64,000 nucleotides of DNA from Micromussa lordhowensis (GCA_964020085.1 OZ026599.1:23721734-23785733); one strand, 5' to 3'. Shown: positions 1 to 9,431, counted from the stretch's first letter. A program made the numbers and translations. The notes: a model not told the origin generated them from the sequence alone.

Positions 1-50
1 ACGATGACGTAATCGACTACGCTATTAAGTACGCTACCAAAATGAGAGCA

Positions 51-475
51 ATTTGGGAACAATGTGTTCCATTTACATATAGGAACTCGGAACAAAACAG
101 TCCTAAATGACCAGTTTGGGAACAATGTGTTCCATTCACAGATAGGAATTCGGAACAAAACAGTCCTAAATGACCACTTTGGGAACAATGTCTTCCATTC
201 ACAGATAGGAATTCGGAACAAAACAGTCCTAAATGACCAATTTGGGAACAATGTGTTCCATTCACAGATAGGAATTCGGAACAAAACAGTCCTAAATGAC
301 CACTTTGGGAACAATGTCTTCCATTCACAGATAGGAATTCGGAACAAAACAGTCCTAAATGACCAATTTGGGAACAATGTGTTCCATTTACAGTTGGGAA
401 CTCGGAACAAAACAGTCCTGATTGACCAATTTGGGAACAATGTGTTCCATTTACAGTTGGGAACTCGGAACTTAA
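51..475. repeat. 63-bp tandem repeat array, copy A
   Basis: About seven units of 63 bp. Each unit carries the perfect palindrome GGAACA-ATG-TGTTCC and further GGAAC boxes. Because 63 is a multiple of three, several frames on both strands stay open across the array, which produces spurious repeat ORFs of 21-residue period. The array opens the element and recurs at 8278-9013 and 14555-15090. A role as protein-binding iterons, or as a recombination or replication site, is inference. Confidence 0.9.
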
Positions 476-865
476 TGTTCTTTTTTTACACTAGAGTGAA
501 CGTTTTGTTCCTACCTTGCAAAAAATCTGGTCCTCTTATGGTCAATAGGAACATAAAAGCGAGGAACAGTTGATATTAGAGGAACGTTCCTTTTGGAGGA
601 TAGGAACAGCCAACGAAACTTAAAATCAGTGAAAAAAGAGGAAAAGACTAAAGAAAAAACTCAAAAAAGCGTTAGTCAAGCGCTTAGGAGAAATGGAAAC
701 CATCATTAAAATTTGGTGAAGTTTGTTCCACTCAAAGGCAGTAAAACGCGCAATAATAGAATTTTGGGAAATGTATAGGATCGTTTCCCAAATGTCCCCG
801 TTCCTTTTACATTTCGGTCCCGTACAGCCGTTAACAGAAGTAAAAGATCCCAGAAAAGACGCTGT
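476..865. promoter_or_regulatory. Conserved leader after the array, copy A
   Basis: This stretch follows the last repeat unit and is closely matched at 9014-9400 (copy B) and in part at 15091-15340 (copy C). It contains scattered GGAAC/GTTCC boxes and the 10-bp palindrome GGAACGTTCC at 581-590, kept at 9122-9131 and 15208-15217. No convincing ORF is present. Conservation of the palindrome in all three copies, including the most diverged one, suggests a binding site for an element protein. Confidence 0.5.
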
Positions 866-949
866 TCACGTCATACTTGCTATACACTGAGTGCGAAAAT
901 AGAACACGCACTTGCAGCGGATAAAACTCTTTCCACTTTACTGCTTTGT

Positions 950-1665
950 TTGTTACAGTTATTGGAGTGTATGTCGAGATAAGCGTAAACTACGGGTATG
1001 GCATGAATGCTAATGTTACACAGCTCGAGTCCTTTCCTGATGATAGAGTGTATATCGAGATAAGCGTAAACTACGGGTATGGCATGAATGCTAATGTTAC
1101 ACAGCTCGAGTCCTTTCTTGATGATAGAGGGTATGTCGAGATAAGCGTAAACTACGGGTATGGTATGAATTAATTTAATAAAATTTATTAAAAATGAAAT
1201 AATAATAAAAAAATAAATAAAGGTATTATTATTATTGTTATTACTATTTATTTTAATTAATTAATAACAATTTATTATTTATTATTTAAAATAAATAGTA
1301 ACAACAATAATAATAATACCTTTATTAATTTTTTTATTATCATTTCATTTTTAATAAATTTTATTAAATTAATTCATACCATACCCGTAGTTTACGCTTA
1401 TCTCGACATACCCTCTATCATCAAGAAAGGACTCGAGCTATGTAACATTAGCATTCATGCCATACCCGTAGTTTACGCTTATCTCGATATACACTCTATC
1501 ATCAGGAAAGGACTCGAGCTGTGTAACATTAGCATTGATGCGATACCCGTAGTTTACGCTTATCTCGACATACACTCTATCATCAAAGAAAGGACTCGAG
1601 CTGTGTAACATTAGCATTCATGCCATACCCGTAATTTACGCTTTTCTCGATGTGCACGTGTTTTT
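950..1665. repeat. Large palindrome built of 81-bp repeats with AT-rich centre
   Basis: The left arm (about 960-1170) has two and a half 81-bp units. The right arm (about 1375-1660) has nearly four units in inverse orientation. The roughly 200-bp AT-rich centre (1171-1374) is itself self-complementary around position 1270. A single strand could fold into a hairpin of several hundred base pairs. It lies 225 bp upstream of the TATA box of the helicase gene and is absent from copy B, where 866-2103 has no counterpart. It could be an origin-like structure of the element or a foldback insertion. The structure is directly visible; the function is unknown. Confidence 0.85.
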
Positions 1666-1889
1666 TGTTGGTCTTAAAACACTCTTCAGCAAACGAATAC
1701 ATAGGTCATTGTTTCCACTGTGGTCACTGTCGATGTGTCAAGGGTATGGCGTATTTAGCGTGTGAGGCGTATTTGGACTGAATATTTTAGTCAGACTGAA
1801 GTTAATTTCAGTCTGAAAGTATAATTAGCTAAATTACCCAATGAAACCGCTTTGCTTAATTCCCTTGGTGTTTTGTTGCACTGTAATGG

Positions 1890-1897
1890 TATAAAAG
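1890..1897 (+). promoter_or_regulatory. TATA box of the copy A helicase gene
   Basis: TATAAAAG lies 58 bp upstream of the ATG at 1948, a spacing that allows a start site near 1920 and a short leader. Copy B has lost this segment. Confidence 0.6.
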
Positions 1898-1947
1898 TCC
1901 CGAGAAGCCGAAATCCCTTTTGAGCTCAGTCTGCTTGACCACAAAAA

Positions 1948-2534
1948 ATGAGCAAGCCTTGTTCGCAGCTCAACAGTAAGATTATCAGAGATAAAGCCGA
2001 GTGCCACATTATTGCGGCAATTGAGAAAAAGTGCTCTGTTGTGGCTTTCAAGTGTGTTTGGAGAGTCCATGATGATGAAATCGAACGAGCCTGGAGTTGG
2101 ATCTGCGAAAAGAGAGACGAGTGCGATCTTACTTTGTCCAAAATGAGCGAGGTCTGCTTTTTCTTTTCGGCAATCAGCACTTCAAAACTTGACAGTAAAA
2201 AGAAAACGTCTAAAAGATCACAGCCGGATGAAGCTAGAGAAAGCGACGATTCGAATGAAGAATCTCAAATCAATCCTTCGCAAATCTCATCACAAGGGAA
2301 ACAAATATTTCCTGCAATATCGTATTGGCTGGCGTGTCAAACTCACAACGGTTCTGCAGTGAATCCATTCAAGATTCAACGAGCTCTTGTAAAATGTGGA
2401 TTAGAGTTTTACTTGTCAAGAGCGTCGAGGAAAAAAAATTCCCACGATCTGAATCAGCTATGCCAGGTTCTGAAAGACCACAAAAATCCTTGCCTCATGA
2501 ATTTCGTAGAGGCGTCCTATCAGCATTGTCTTAG
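1948..2534 (+). CDS. SF3 helicase gene, exon 1 (N-terminal region), copy A
   Basis: The exon runs from an ATG 58 bp after a TATA box to a canonical donor (TTAG/GTGAGT at 2534/2535) and ends two bases into an Arg codon. It encodes about 195 residues with no domain I recognise. A Ser/Lys/acid-rich linker lies near residues 85-115 and is followed by a hydrophobic segment starting PAISYWLACQ. The corresponding part in copy B (9432-9848) keeps the donor but has lost the start. The phase fits exon 2, so the three exons form one gene of about 957 codons. The N-terminus of SF3 replication proteins often holds an origin-binding or nuclease domain, but no HUH or primase motif could be identified here. 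Confidence 0.75.
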
Positions 2535-2883
2535 GTGAGTGATCAACCTTAGTTTGTTGCAGTTACTCATTAGTTGACAAATACTTATGACTATAGCGTT
2601 TTTGTAAATTTTTCTAAAACAGTTAAGCCGACAAATTGCAATCTTTTTGCTTTCGTTTAACCATTTTCCGAAAGGCCACAGCGAATTAGAATTGTTAAGA
2701 TATGATAAATTTCGTTGGCACCTTAATTTGGCTCACTCTCAGGGGTCAAGGTCGCCATTTATTTATCATATGCATTTCCGAAACGCCCATATTAAAAGCT
2801 GTCAATTATGTTAGACAAAAATGGAGTTAATTTAAATTTTTCATTGCTAGTCAGTTGCTGACATGCAAGAGACTAATCTTTCA

Positions 2884-3019
2884 TGTGACATGAAGTTGAT
2901 TTGAACTGCGGGAATGGAGATGTGATCATCGCAATTGTAATCGCAATTGCAAATTTTAGCTGGAAAAAAATTCAGGGTTTTAACGGGATTCGAACCCGTG
3001 GCCTCTACAAATTTTTACA
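2884..3019 (-). mobile_element. tRNA-derived SINE fragment in intron 1
   Basis: Copy A intron 1 contains about 136 bp that are missing at the equivalent point of copy B, where ctttca joins attggcg directly. On the minus strand the insert has a tRNA T-arm (GGTTCGAATCCCGT, near 2981-2997) followed by a non-tRNA body. This is the layout of the tRNA-derived SINEs common in cnidarian genomes. It is truncated: no full cloverleaf is present, so it is not a tRNA gene. Confidence 0.65.
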
Positions 3020-3145
3020 ATTGGCGAATAGTTTGCAGTGAAAAGAGTGTGTGGCTACTGCACAGTGCTTGTTCACTATTCGTGGGTTATTAGAAGTCAA
3101 CTATTGACAATGAAAAAACTTATACGTCATGTTCTTCTATTGCAG

Positions 3146-3716
3146 AGCCCTTCAAGAGGAAATCGAAGTTAGCGACGACGAGCATTCTCAACAATTATCG
3201 GCAACAGAAAATGTGGTTCGCGTGCGAGTGCTTCTTGGCGAATTTAAACCCATGATGGCGGCATCTATACAAGAATTGCGCCGGGCTGGTTTAAAAATCG
3301 ATTGCTTTGGTTTGAGTGAAAATGCCGACAGAACCACGAGCTTGGCGCTACCAAGTACGTTAAACAAGCCACTGTCTTGTCCAATCACAGTTCTCTGTAA
3401 TGACATTTGCGCTGCCTTGAAAAAACTGCACTTTAGTGTGTACCGAGGGGATGTTTACAAGAAAGTGGCTGAGTCACAGTTTACATTCAAGTTCCTATGT
3501 CCTATGAAGACGTTTCTATTGAATCTTATGGGGAATGAGACCTTCAAAGACAGGCTTGTTCAACATTTCCAGCGTGTGCTACCACTGTTGAGTGAGCCAG
3601 AAAGCAATCTAATCAGTCAACTTACAATCGATCGCAACTTAGTGGAAGTACAGGATGGCTGGTTATGGTCTTTTTCGGCTGGCTCTTTCGCTCAAGGAGT
3701 CATCCCAGAATCCGAG
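3146..3716 (+). CDS. SF3 helicase gene, exon 2, copy A
   Basis: The acceptor TTCTATTGCAG ends at 3145, and the first base completes the split Arg codon of exon 1. The exon ends at GAG/GTCAGT (3716/3717) in phase 0. Copy B has the same borders (10347-10904, donor GTGAGT). The roughly 190 residues contain a conserved centre ending in a segment with NLVEVQDGWLWSFSAG. A 'NG-L-x-x-W/H' type segment before the ATPase resembles the D5_N region that precedes the helicase in D5/P4-type primase-helicases. That comparison is from memory and tentative. Confidence 0.72.
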
Positions 3717-4198
3717 GTCAGTAGAACTTGTAAAGAATCAATGATCAATTATTTTTGGTTGTTCTTTTTCGATAACCTGTTGAACTTGCATGCGCCAAAT
3801 GGGCGATACTGGAGCACTCTAGATCTGTTTACTTGATTCGCCAAATAAAGATCTCAGGAAAAAATCGTAACGTTTTTGAACGTTAACTTAGGCAAATACT
3901 ATTAGACATTTAGCTATCAATTTTCTCCCTCTTATGCATCGTCTTTATATATCCTTTAATCTATTTCGGGTCAATAAAGTTTTATTTCATTTTATATCAA
4001 TTTCATTACAATTACATTACAAGTATCGCTACTAAAATTGGCCAAGAACGTTCCAAAAAGGCAATGTCGTGTACAAATTGTCATACCAAATGTTAGGGAT
4101 GTAATTAAATGTCATGACACTTTGATAAGAATAATGAAGTAACATTTCAATCTGCCAATTTTATATACTAAAATTGACAAGCTTTTTTCCACTTGCTG

Positions 4199-5914
4199 CA
4201 AGGTCTTACATCTCCACGTGCCTATGTACCTTACAACAGCCTCACTGATCCTGATCCTAGATACTTCAAGCAGATACTTGAGAACAGCCTTTCCGAAGAA
4301 CAGATAAAGCGGTTTTGTTTTGACTTTCTTGCACTGTTTCGCCAGAAAGAACAAAAACAACCCGTTCCATGTGCCATTGGGGCTTCGGACAGTGGTAAGA
4401 CGAGCCTGTTCAGTCCAGTGTTTCAGATTGTGCCACTTAATCGAATAGCCCGTGTCACTAAACAGAAAAGCTTCAACAAATCCATGATCGAAAGCTCCAC
4501 CGAAGTGATATTCCTGGATGAGGCCTACTCTAACCTTTTAGAGATAGATGACTGGAAGATCATTTGTCAAGGCGGGTTTACTTCCCACGACGTGAAGTGG
4601 AAGAAGGCACAGGGATTCCACTGTCGAAGCAGTATGTACATCACTTGCCAACAAGAGATGGACTTCGGCGATGCACACAACGACGCAATGAACAAAAGGC
4701 TCAACAAGTATTTTTTCAAAAGCTTGCCCCACGTTGAACTGGAGGCCAACCAGAGGCTACGAGAGCACGCCATGGACTGCATTGTCTGGGCTCAAAAGAT
4801 GGCTGCCAATTTCTCCACCGCCCCATTGACGGCGAAGGTCTCGGAAGAAGATGGTCTGGCAATTGAGGACATTCAACAAATTATGTCCGTCTCTATCGCC
4901 GAGGAAAACCTGCCAACTTGTTCACAACCCGAAATCAGAACCGAAGACGAACCCGACAGCGCCGAAATCGTATCAGATAGCGAAGAGGGTAGCTCAAATG
5001 ACAGTACGGATGAGACTGATCTGGACAAACTTCGGCGCGAACTCGAAAAAGCGACACCAGACGGAATTCGGCATAGGCAGCTGAGCACGTTATTGAAGAA
5101 TGCAGAAACGCATCAGAGAAACGCCACTAGAGCCCATCGGGATGATCGTCTGGCCGGACGTCGTCGATTTCTAGTCAACTTAGGAGTGGCAAGCGAATCA
5201 CAGATAAATCAACGCGTGATAGATCCCGACGAGCCATTGCCATCGACCCTACAGCAAATGGAACGACGGGCCAGCGAGAAGAGGGAAGAGCGAATACAAG
5301 CGCAGAGAAAACAACAGGAAAAAGAACGAGCGAGAGAGGCATTTAGCAATCCTTGGCTTATCGGAATGGAAACGGAGATGGCAGAATGTAACAGGCGGCT
5401 TGAGGGGACAGAAGACGCCGAAATGCGAGCCGCGTTGACGAGTCTATTAGAAATTAACAGCAACAAATTGCGTTTGTTCCACGACAACCATAGAACGCTC
5501 GGACGGCAAGAAGCTCTAAAGGAAAGAAAGAAGATGTGTTTGGAGCGCGGACTAGTAAATAAGTCCTGCGTTGATATCATAAGAGACGTGTTTTCTCCCC
5601 TGCCCGTAATAGTGGAGTTGGCCAGTGCGAATGCCGAGGACAACAGCCCTAGTGTCTCTTTAATGTTCACCCCACCGGAAAGCGAGAACGGCGCCGAAGA
5701 CCATAACGAGGAAGAAGACAATGACGAAACGTGCATCTCGCAGAAACCCAAAACGCCCTCCTACATTCCTTCCTTCGACTTTCCGTGCCCACCATCACCC
5801 ATCCCGCTGGCCACAAACAAGAGAAAAAGACCGCGTCTGACCCAGAGTCCGTTGTCCAGGGGACAGAAAAAAATCTCCAGCTTTTTCCTTTCACAAGGAC
5901 ACTCGCGTAAATAG
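4199..5914 (+). CDS. SF3 helicase gene, exon 3: helicase core and C-terminal PIP box, copy A
   Basis: This exon encodes an open frame of about 571 residues. Walker A is GASDSGKT (4379-4402) and Walker B is VIFLDEA (from about 4505). A B'-like segment with CQGG follows, then motif C YITCQQ and an Arg-finger candidate MNKRL: the order seen in SF3 helicases of D5, NS1/Rep and E1 proteins. The second half is charged and probably disordered, with a coiled-coil-like stretch near 5270-5340. The last residues hold QKKISSFF (5864-5887), a canonical PCNA-interacting PIP box that is also kept in copy B. Copy B has an acceptor CAG directly before this frame. Copy A reads CTG there, and the next AG, four bases later, would shift the frame. 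Splicing of copy A may therefore be impaired although the exon is open. Confidence 0.82.
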   Translation, partial: QGLTSPRAYVPYNSLTDPDPRYFKQILENSLSEEQIKRFCFDFLALFRQKEQKQPVPCAIGASDSGKTSLFSPVFQIVPLNRIARVTKQKSFNKSMIESSTEVIFLDEAYSNLLEIDDWKIICQGGFTSHDVKWKKAQGFHCRSSMYITCQQEMDFGDAHNDAMNKRLNKYFFKSLPHVELEANQRLREHAMDCIVWAQKMAANFSTAPLTAKVSEEDGLAIEDIQQIMSVSIAEENLPTCSQPEIRTEDEPDSAEIVSDSEEGSSNDSTDETDLDKLRRELEKATPDGIRHRQLSTLLKNAETHQRNATRAHRDDRLAGRRRFLVNLGVASESQINQRVIDPDEPLPSTLQQMERRASEKREERIQAQRKQQEKERAREAFSNPWLIGMETEMAECNRRLEGTEDAEMRAALTSLLEINSNKLRLFHDNHRTLGRQEALKERKKMCLERGLVNKSCVDIIRDVFSPLPVIVELASANAEDNSPSVSLMFTPPESENGAEDHNEEEDNDETCISQKPKTPSYIPSFDFPCPPSPIPLATNKRKRPRLTQSPLSRGQKKISSFFLSQGHSRK

Positions 5915-6316
5915 TGTTTCCTTCGTGTAAATATTTAACTATCACTTGGTCGAGGTCACTTGTCGAGTGAGAACATATGTAAGCAAAGAGCGGTAAAGAA
6001 ACAATATAAGAGTGCTTAATTTACATTCTGTAAATTTAAAGTAAAATGGATATCTCAGTTGAAATGTATGTCATTTAGTTTTTCTCGAAATGTTTTAGGC
6101 AACTCTTTGAGTCGCTGGAGCTTTGGTAAATGTTAATGCCCATACATTTTCCAGAGTACCATAAAAGATTTAGCTCATCAGAAACTCAAAGAAGTGAGTG
6201 TTTTAGATTTCGGTTGGTCTTTTCTCTTCCGTCACTAGTTTCTTCCTTGTAATACACCTTAATGTAACTATTTGCAAATGGTGCAAAAAAAAAACATAAT
6301 AATAAACTTAAACTTC
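5915..6316. other. Convergent spacer between helicase and recombinase genes
   Basis: About 400 bp of AT-rich DNA separates the two converging genes. It is matched in copy B at 12156-12462. I see no ORF, no RNA gene and no clear terminator or polyadenylation signal assignable to either gene. Confidence 0.5.
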
Positions 6317-8032
6317 TCACGCCAGCGGCATTTTCATTCCAGCTCTTTTCTTTAGGGAGTCCGCCGTTCTTCCGTCTTGAAATTTGAAATTATGGTCTCT
6401 CAGGATAGCAGTCCACTGTCCAAATCCGTGTTTAGTTATCCCTTTCTTTAAAAAATCGTCCTCTTCTGTTGTGAATTTCAAAACATGACGAATGTTGCTC
6501 TGAGAGCGCAAGATTCTTCTAGGCAGGGCCTCCTTTTTGGGGGAGGACTTGATATTTTGCACTCTTTCAGCTGAAGGCCCGGCCTCGCACGTCGAATCTC
6601 CGAGTCTTGCGTGGACGTCCTCGTCCACTTCTGAACCCTTGGCACCTTGAAGTTTCTGTAGGCACTCGTGACCCTTCAAAGCAACTTCACGGGATCGTTG
6701 CTTTTGATAGTGAACTTTAGCAACGGCAGAGCTGTGTTTTTGGTCTTCTGACAAAACCCTTTGCTCCTCACTAGTGAGCTGATTGAGGCTTTGGGTTTCA
6801 ACAATTTGGCGATAACGTGTGGGATGAATGTATTTTCCAATTGCATCAAACACCAGTTTGCTCATGATCTCGCCCAATTTACCATGCTGGTCGCCATTTC
6901 TGTTGACGAGAACGAAATCGCACTGGGGTTTAAGCAAAGGTCTAACGTACGAGATGTAGCCGTTGAGCACTTGTAAGTTTGCATCGGTCAGAATCAAAGA
7001 ATCAAATCCATACTTTCCAGCAGTCTTGAACGTTTTCTGATCAATGAATCCACCCTTTTCCTTAGCTGTAGCGATCATGTCCAGCGTCAAATATTGATAA
7101 GTCATGGGACGTGACCCCTTCACTTTGATGAACAAATACATGGCTACAAATTTCGTGGCAAATGTCAAGTCTGAGGGGTTAGCTTGAGCTGGACTCGATT
7201 TGCAAATCTTCACGGTATTTTCGTAGCGCGGCAGATGGAATTTTACGACCTCCAACAACTCCTCCATTGTTGCCCAGTGGCCTCTTGCTTCCAGTGTCTC
7301 AATGTCCAAATCTTGTGTCCACTGCAATCTCATCATCTTTGCAACCGTCTTTCGTGCTCTTTTGAGGTACAACTCTGTTGAAGAAAACTTTTGAAAAACT
7401 GCCTCTGATGCGCCATGAAGTTTTCTGAAGTCGATCATTTCAGAAATAGCATCTATGTAGCCCAAACGCCCACCATGTCCGAGCTTGCATTCGTCTTGTA
7501 AGTAGTCGATAAACTTAAACAACAAATTTGGAGAACACAAACTAAAGTCCACCACGTCAAAAGTCAACTCTTCCTCGTCTTCACAACAAAATCTAAGAAA
7601 CTTAAAGCATCTTGCAACTATTTGTCGTGCTGCGCGATCTTTCTTACAACCGCCACCACTTCCAGTCAGCCATTTCGTGAATACTTCGCCAATGTTGCAC
7701 GATAATGAAAATGAGGGAAGTAACTTTACGCCATTCTTTGTGGTCTTACTTGTTTGATCTTGAATTGTGCCCTCTATTGAAAAATTGCTTGCTACCTTTA
7801 GCGAATCCGTGATTACTTTCGAATTGGGTTTGTCGTCAAAGTAAAAGAACCAACTGTGCTTGGTGTTAACATGTTTTCTGCAGCCTCTCTGACTCTGAAA
7901 CCCATCATGGTCACACTCTCGTATTGGGCAGTGATACAAACTGTCAGTTTCATCCTTTTCCAATTGAAGGCGTTTTGGTTTTGGTGACGCTCCATCGATA
8001 TCCGACCAATTCACTTTGCACTTCTTGCTCAT
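6317..8032 (-). CDS. Tyrosine recombinase with C2H2 finger and Myb/SANT-like domain, copy A
   Basis: The frame encodes 571 residues and is intact and intronless. A C2H2 finger lies at residues 35-59 (C35, C40, H54, H59). The recombinase domain shows the full catalytic set: R308 in GSRPMTYQ, a beta-hairpin Lys region near 333-341, H403 and R406 in HPTRYR, then H433 and Y442 in KHSSAVAKVHY. The H-to-Y spacing of nine is typical of phage-integrase-like enzymes. Residues 519-567 resemble a Myb/SANT or telobox-like DNA-binding domain (FTTEEDDFL, GQWTAIL, GRTADSLKKR). It probably cuts and rejoins DNA for integration or excision of the element, acting in the nucleus. Cryptons are the nearest described class, but they are not known to me to carry an SF3 helicase. 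The gene converges on the helicase gene. Copy B holds a broken version. Confidence 0.88.
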   Translation of the reverse strand: MSKKCKVNWSDIDGASPKPKRLQLEKDETDSLYHCPIRECDHDGFQSQRGCRKHVNTKHSWFFYFDDKPNSKVITDSLKVASNFSIEGTIQDQTSKTTKNGVKLLPSFSLSCNIGEVFTKWLTGSGGGCKKDRAARQIVARCFKFLRFCCEDEEELTFDVVDFSLCSPNLLFKFIDYLQDECKLGHGGRLGYIDAISEMIDFRKLHGASEAVFQKFSSTELYLKRARKTVAKMMRLQWTQDLDIETLEARGHWATMEELLEVVKFHLPRYENTVKICKSSPAQANPSDLTFATKFVAMYLFIKVKGSRPMTYQYLTLDMIATAKEKGGFIDQKTFKTAGKYGFDSLILTDANLQVLNGYISYVRPLLKPQCDFVLVNRNGDQHGKLGEIMSKLVFDAIGKYIHPTRYRQIVETQSLNQLTSEEQRVLSEDQKHSSAVAKVHYQKQRSREVALKGHECLQKLQGAKGSEVDEDVHARLGDSTCEAGPSAERVQNIKSSPKKEALPRRILRSQSNIRHVLKFTTEEDDFLKKGITKHGFGQWTAILRDHNFKFQDGRTADSLKKRAGMKMPLA

Positions 8033-8277
8033 TTTGCCCTTTTAAGAACACTTGAACCACAGGAACCGTTGGCAAATAAACGAACTGCATATATGTTTGT
8101 ATTTGCCAAGGCATGCCCTTACTTGCCCGCCCTCATTACCATTGTGCAAAATTCATGACACTAAGATGCAACCAAGCTTGCCCAAGCAGGTCTGTGCGTG
8201 CCTTATTGTTTGCTTCATTCAAAAAAAGACACCTTGATGTGGAAACAAAATAGGAATGCCAAATCAGCAATTCGGAA
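8033..8277. other. Spacer between recombinase gene start and second array
   Basis: These 245 bp lie upstream of the recombinase start and lead into the next 63-bp array. The same sequence with substitutions lies at 14272-14555 before the third array, so it is part of the element and not host DNA. It must contain the recombinase promoter. I see only a weak TATA-like stretch (catatatg, near 8089 on the plus strand). Confidence 0.5.
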
Positions 8278-9013
8278 TTTGGGAACCTTGTGTTCCATTT
8301 ACAGATAGGAACTCGGAACAAAACAGTCCTAAATGACCAATTTGGGAACAATGTGTTCCATTCACAGATAGGAACTCGGGACAAAACAGTCCTAAATGAC
8401 CAATTTGGGAACAATGTGTTCCATTTACGGATAGAAACTCGGAACAAAACAGTCCTACATGACCAATTTGGGAACAATGTGTTCCATTTACAGATAGGAA
8501 CTCGGAACAAAACAGTCGTAAATGACCAATTTGGGAACAATGTGTTCCATTCACAGATAGGAACTCGGAACAAAACAGTCGTAAATGACCAATTTGGGAA
8601 CAATGTGTTCCATTTACGGATAGGAACTCGGAACAAAACAGTCCTAAATGACCAATTTGGGAACAATGTGTTCCATTTACGGATAGGAACTCGGAACAAA
8701 ACAGTCCTAAATGACCAGTTTGGGAACAATGTGTTCCATTCACAGATAGGAATTCGGAACAAAACAGTCCTAAATGACCAATTTGGGAACAATGTGTTCC
8801 ATTCACAGATAGGAATTCGGAACAAAACAGTCCTAAATGACCACTTTGGGAACAATGTCTTCCATTCACAGATAGGAATTCGGAACAAAACAGTCCTAAA
8901 TGACCAATTTGGGAACAATGTGTTCCATTTACAGTTGGGAACTCGGAACAAAACAGTCCTGATTGACCAATTTGGGAACAATGTGTTCCATTTACAGTTG
9001 GGAACTCGGAACT
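8278..9013. repeat. 63-bp tandem repeat array, copy B
   Basis: About eleven to twelve units of the same 63-bp repeat as at 51-475. The final units and the following leader are nearly identical to those of copy A, while the upstream units vary (ggata/agata, tcgta/tccta). The array separates copy A from copy B. Confidence 0.92.
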
Positions 9014-9431
9014 TAATGTTCTTTTTTTACACTAGAGTGAACGTTTTGTTCCTACCTTGCAAAAAATCTGGTCCTCTTATGGTCAATAGGAACATAAAAG
9101 CGAGGAACAGTTGATACTAGAGGAACGTTCCTTTTGGAAGATAGGAACAGCCAACGAAACTTAAAATCAGTGAAAAAAGAGGAAAAGACTAAAGAAAAAA
9201 CTCCAAAAAGCGTTAGTCAAGCGCTTAGGAGAAATGGAAACCATCATTAAAATTTGGTGAAGTTTGTTCCACTCAAAGGCAGTAAAACGCGCAATAATAG
9301 AATTTTGGGAAATGTATAGGATCGTTTCCCAAATGTCCCCGTTCCTTTTACATTTCGGTCCCGTACAGCCGTTAACAGAAGTAAAAGATCCCAGAACAGA
9401 CGCTGTTCGCTGTTCGCTGCGAAAAGAGAGA
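9014..9431. promoter_or_regulatory. Leader after the array, copy B
   Basis: It matches 476-865 of copy A almost base for base, including GGAACGTTCC at 9122-9131. It then jumps directly to sequence equivalent to copy A position 2104. The palindrome, TATA box and ATG present in copy A are absent. Confidence 0.6.

Noticed and set aside
51..475. Steroid-hormone response elements
   Set aside because: The dyad matches the half-sites, but it occurs only as part of an element repeat. Cnidarians are not known to have classical glucocorticoid-type receptors.
51..475. CRISPR array
   Set aside because: There are no unique spacers, the whole 63-bp unit repeats, and the genome is eukaryotic.
17..573. Long ORFs on both strands across the 63-bp array, also at 8136-9114 and 14507-14960
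   Set aside because: The period is a multiple of three, so stop-free frames repeat automatically. Both strands are open, and no start context or non-repeat domain supports a protein.
2970..3006. tRNA gene suggested by a T-arm and an intact-looking B box
   Set aside because: Only the 3' part is present, the body continues as a repeat, and the segment is a polymorphic insertion between copies A and B: a SINE fragment.
5209..5751. 180-codon minus-strand ORF
   Set aside because: Shadow of the charged C-terminal half of the helicase gene; Ser/Leu-rich antisense composition and no motif.
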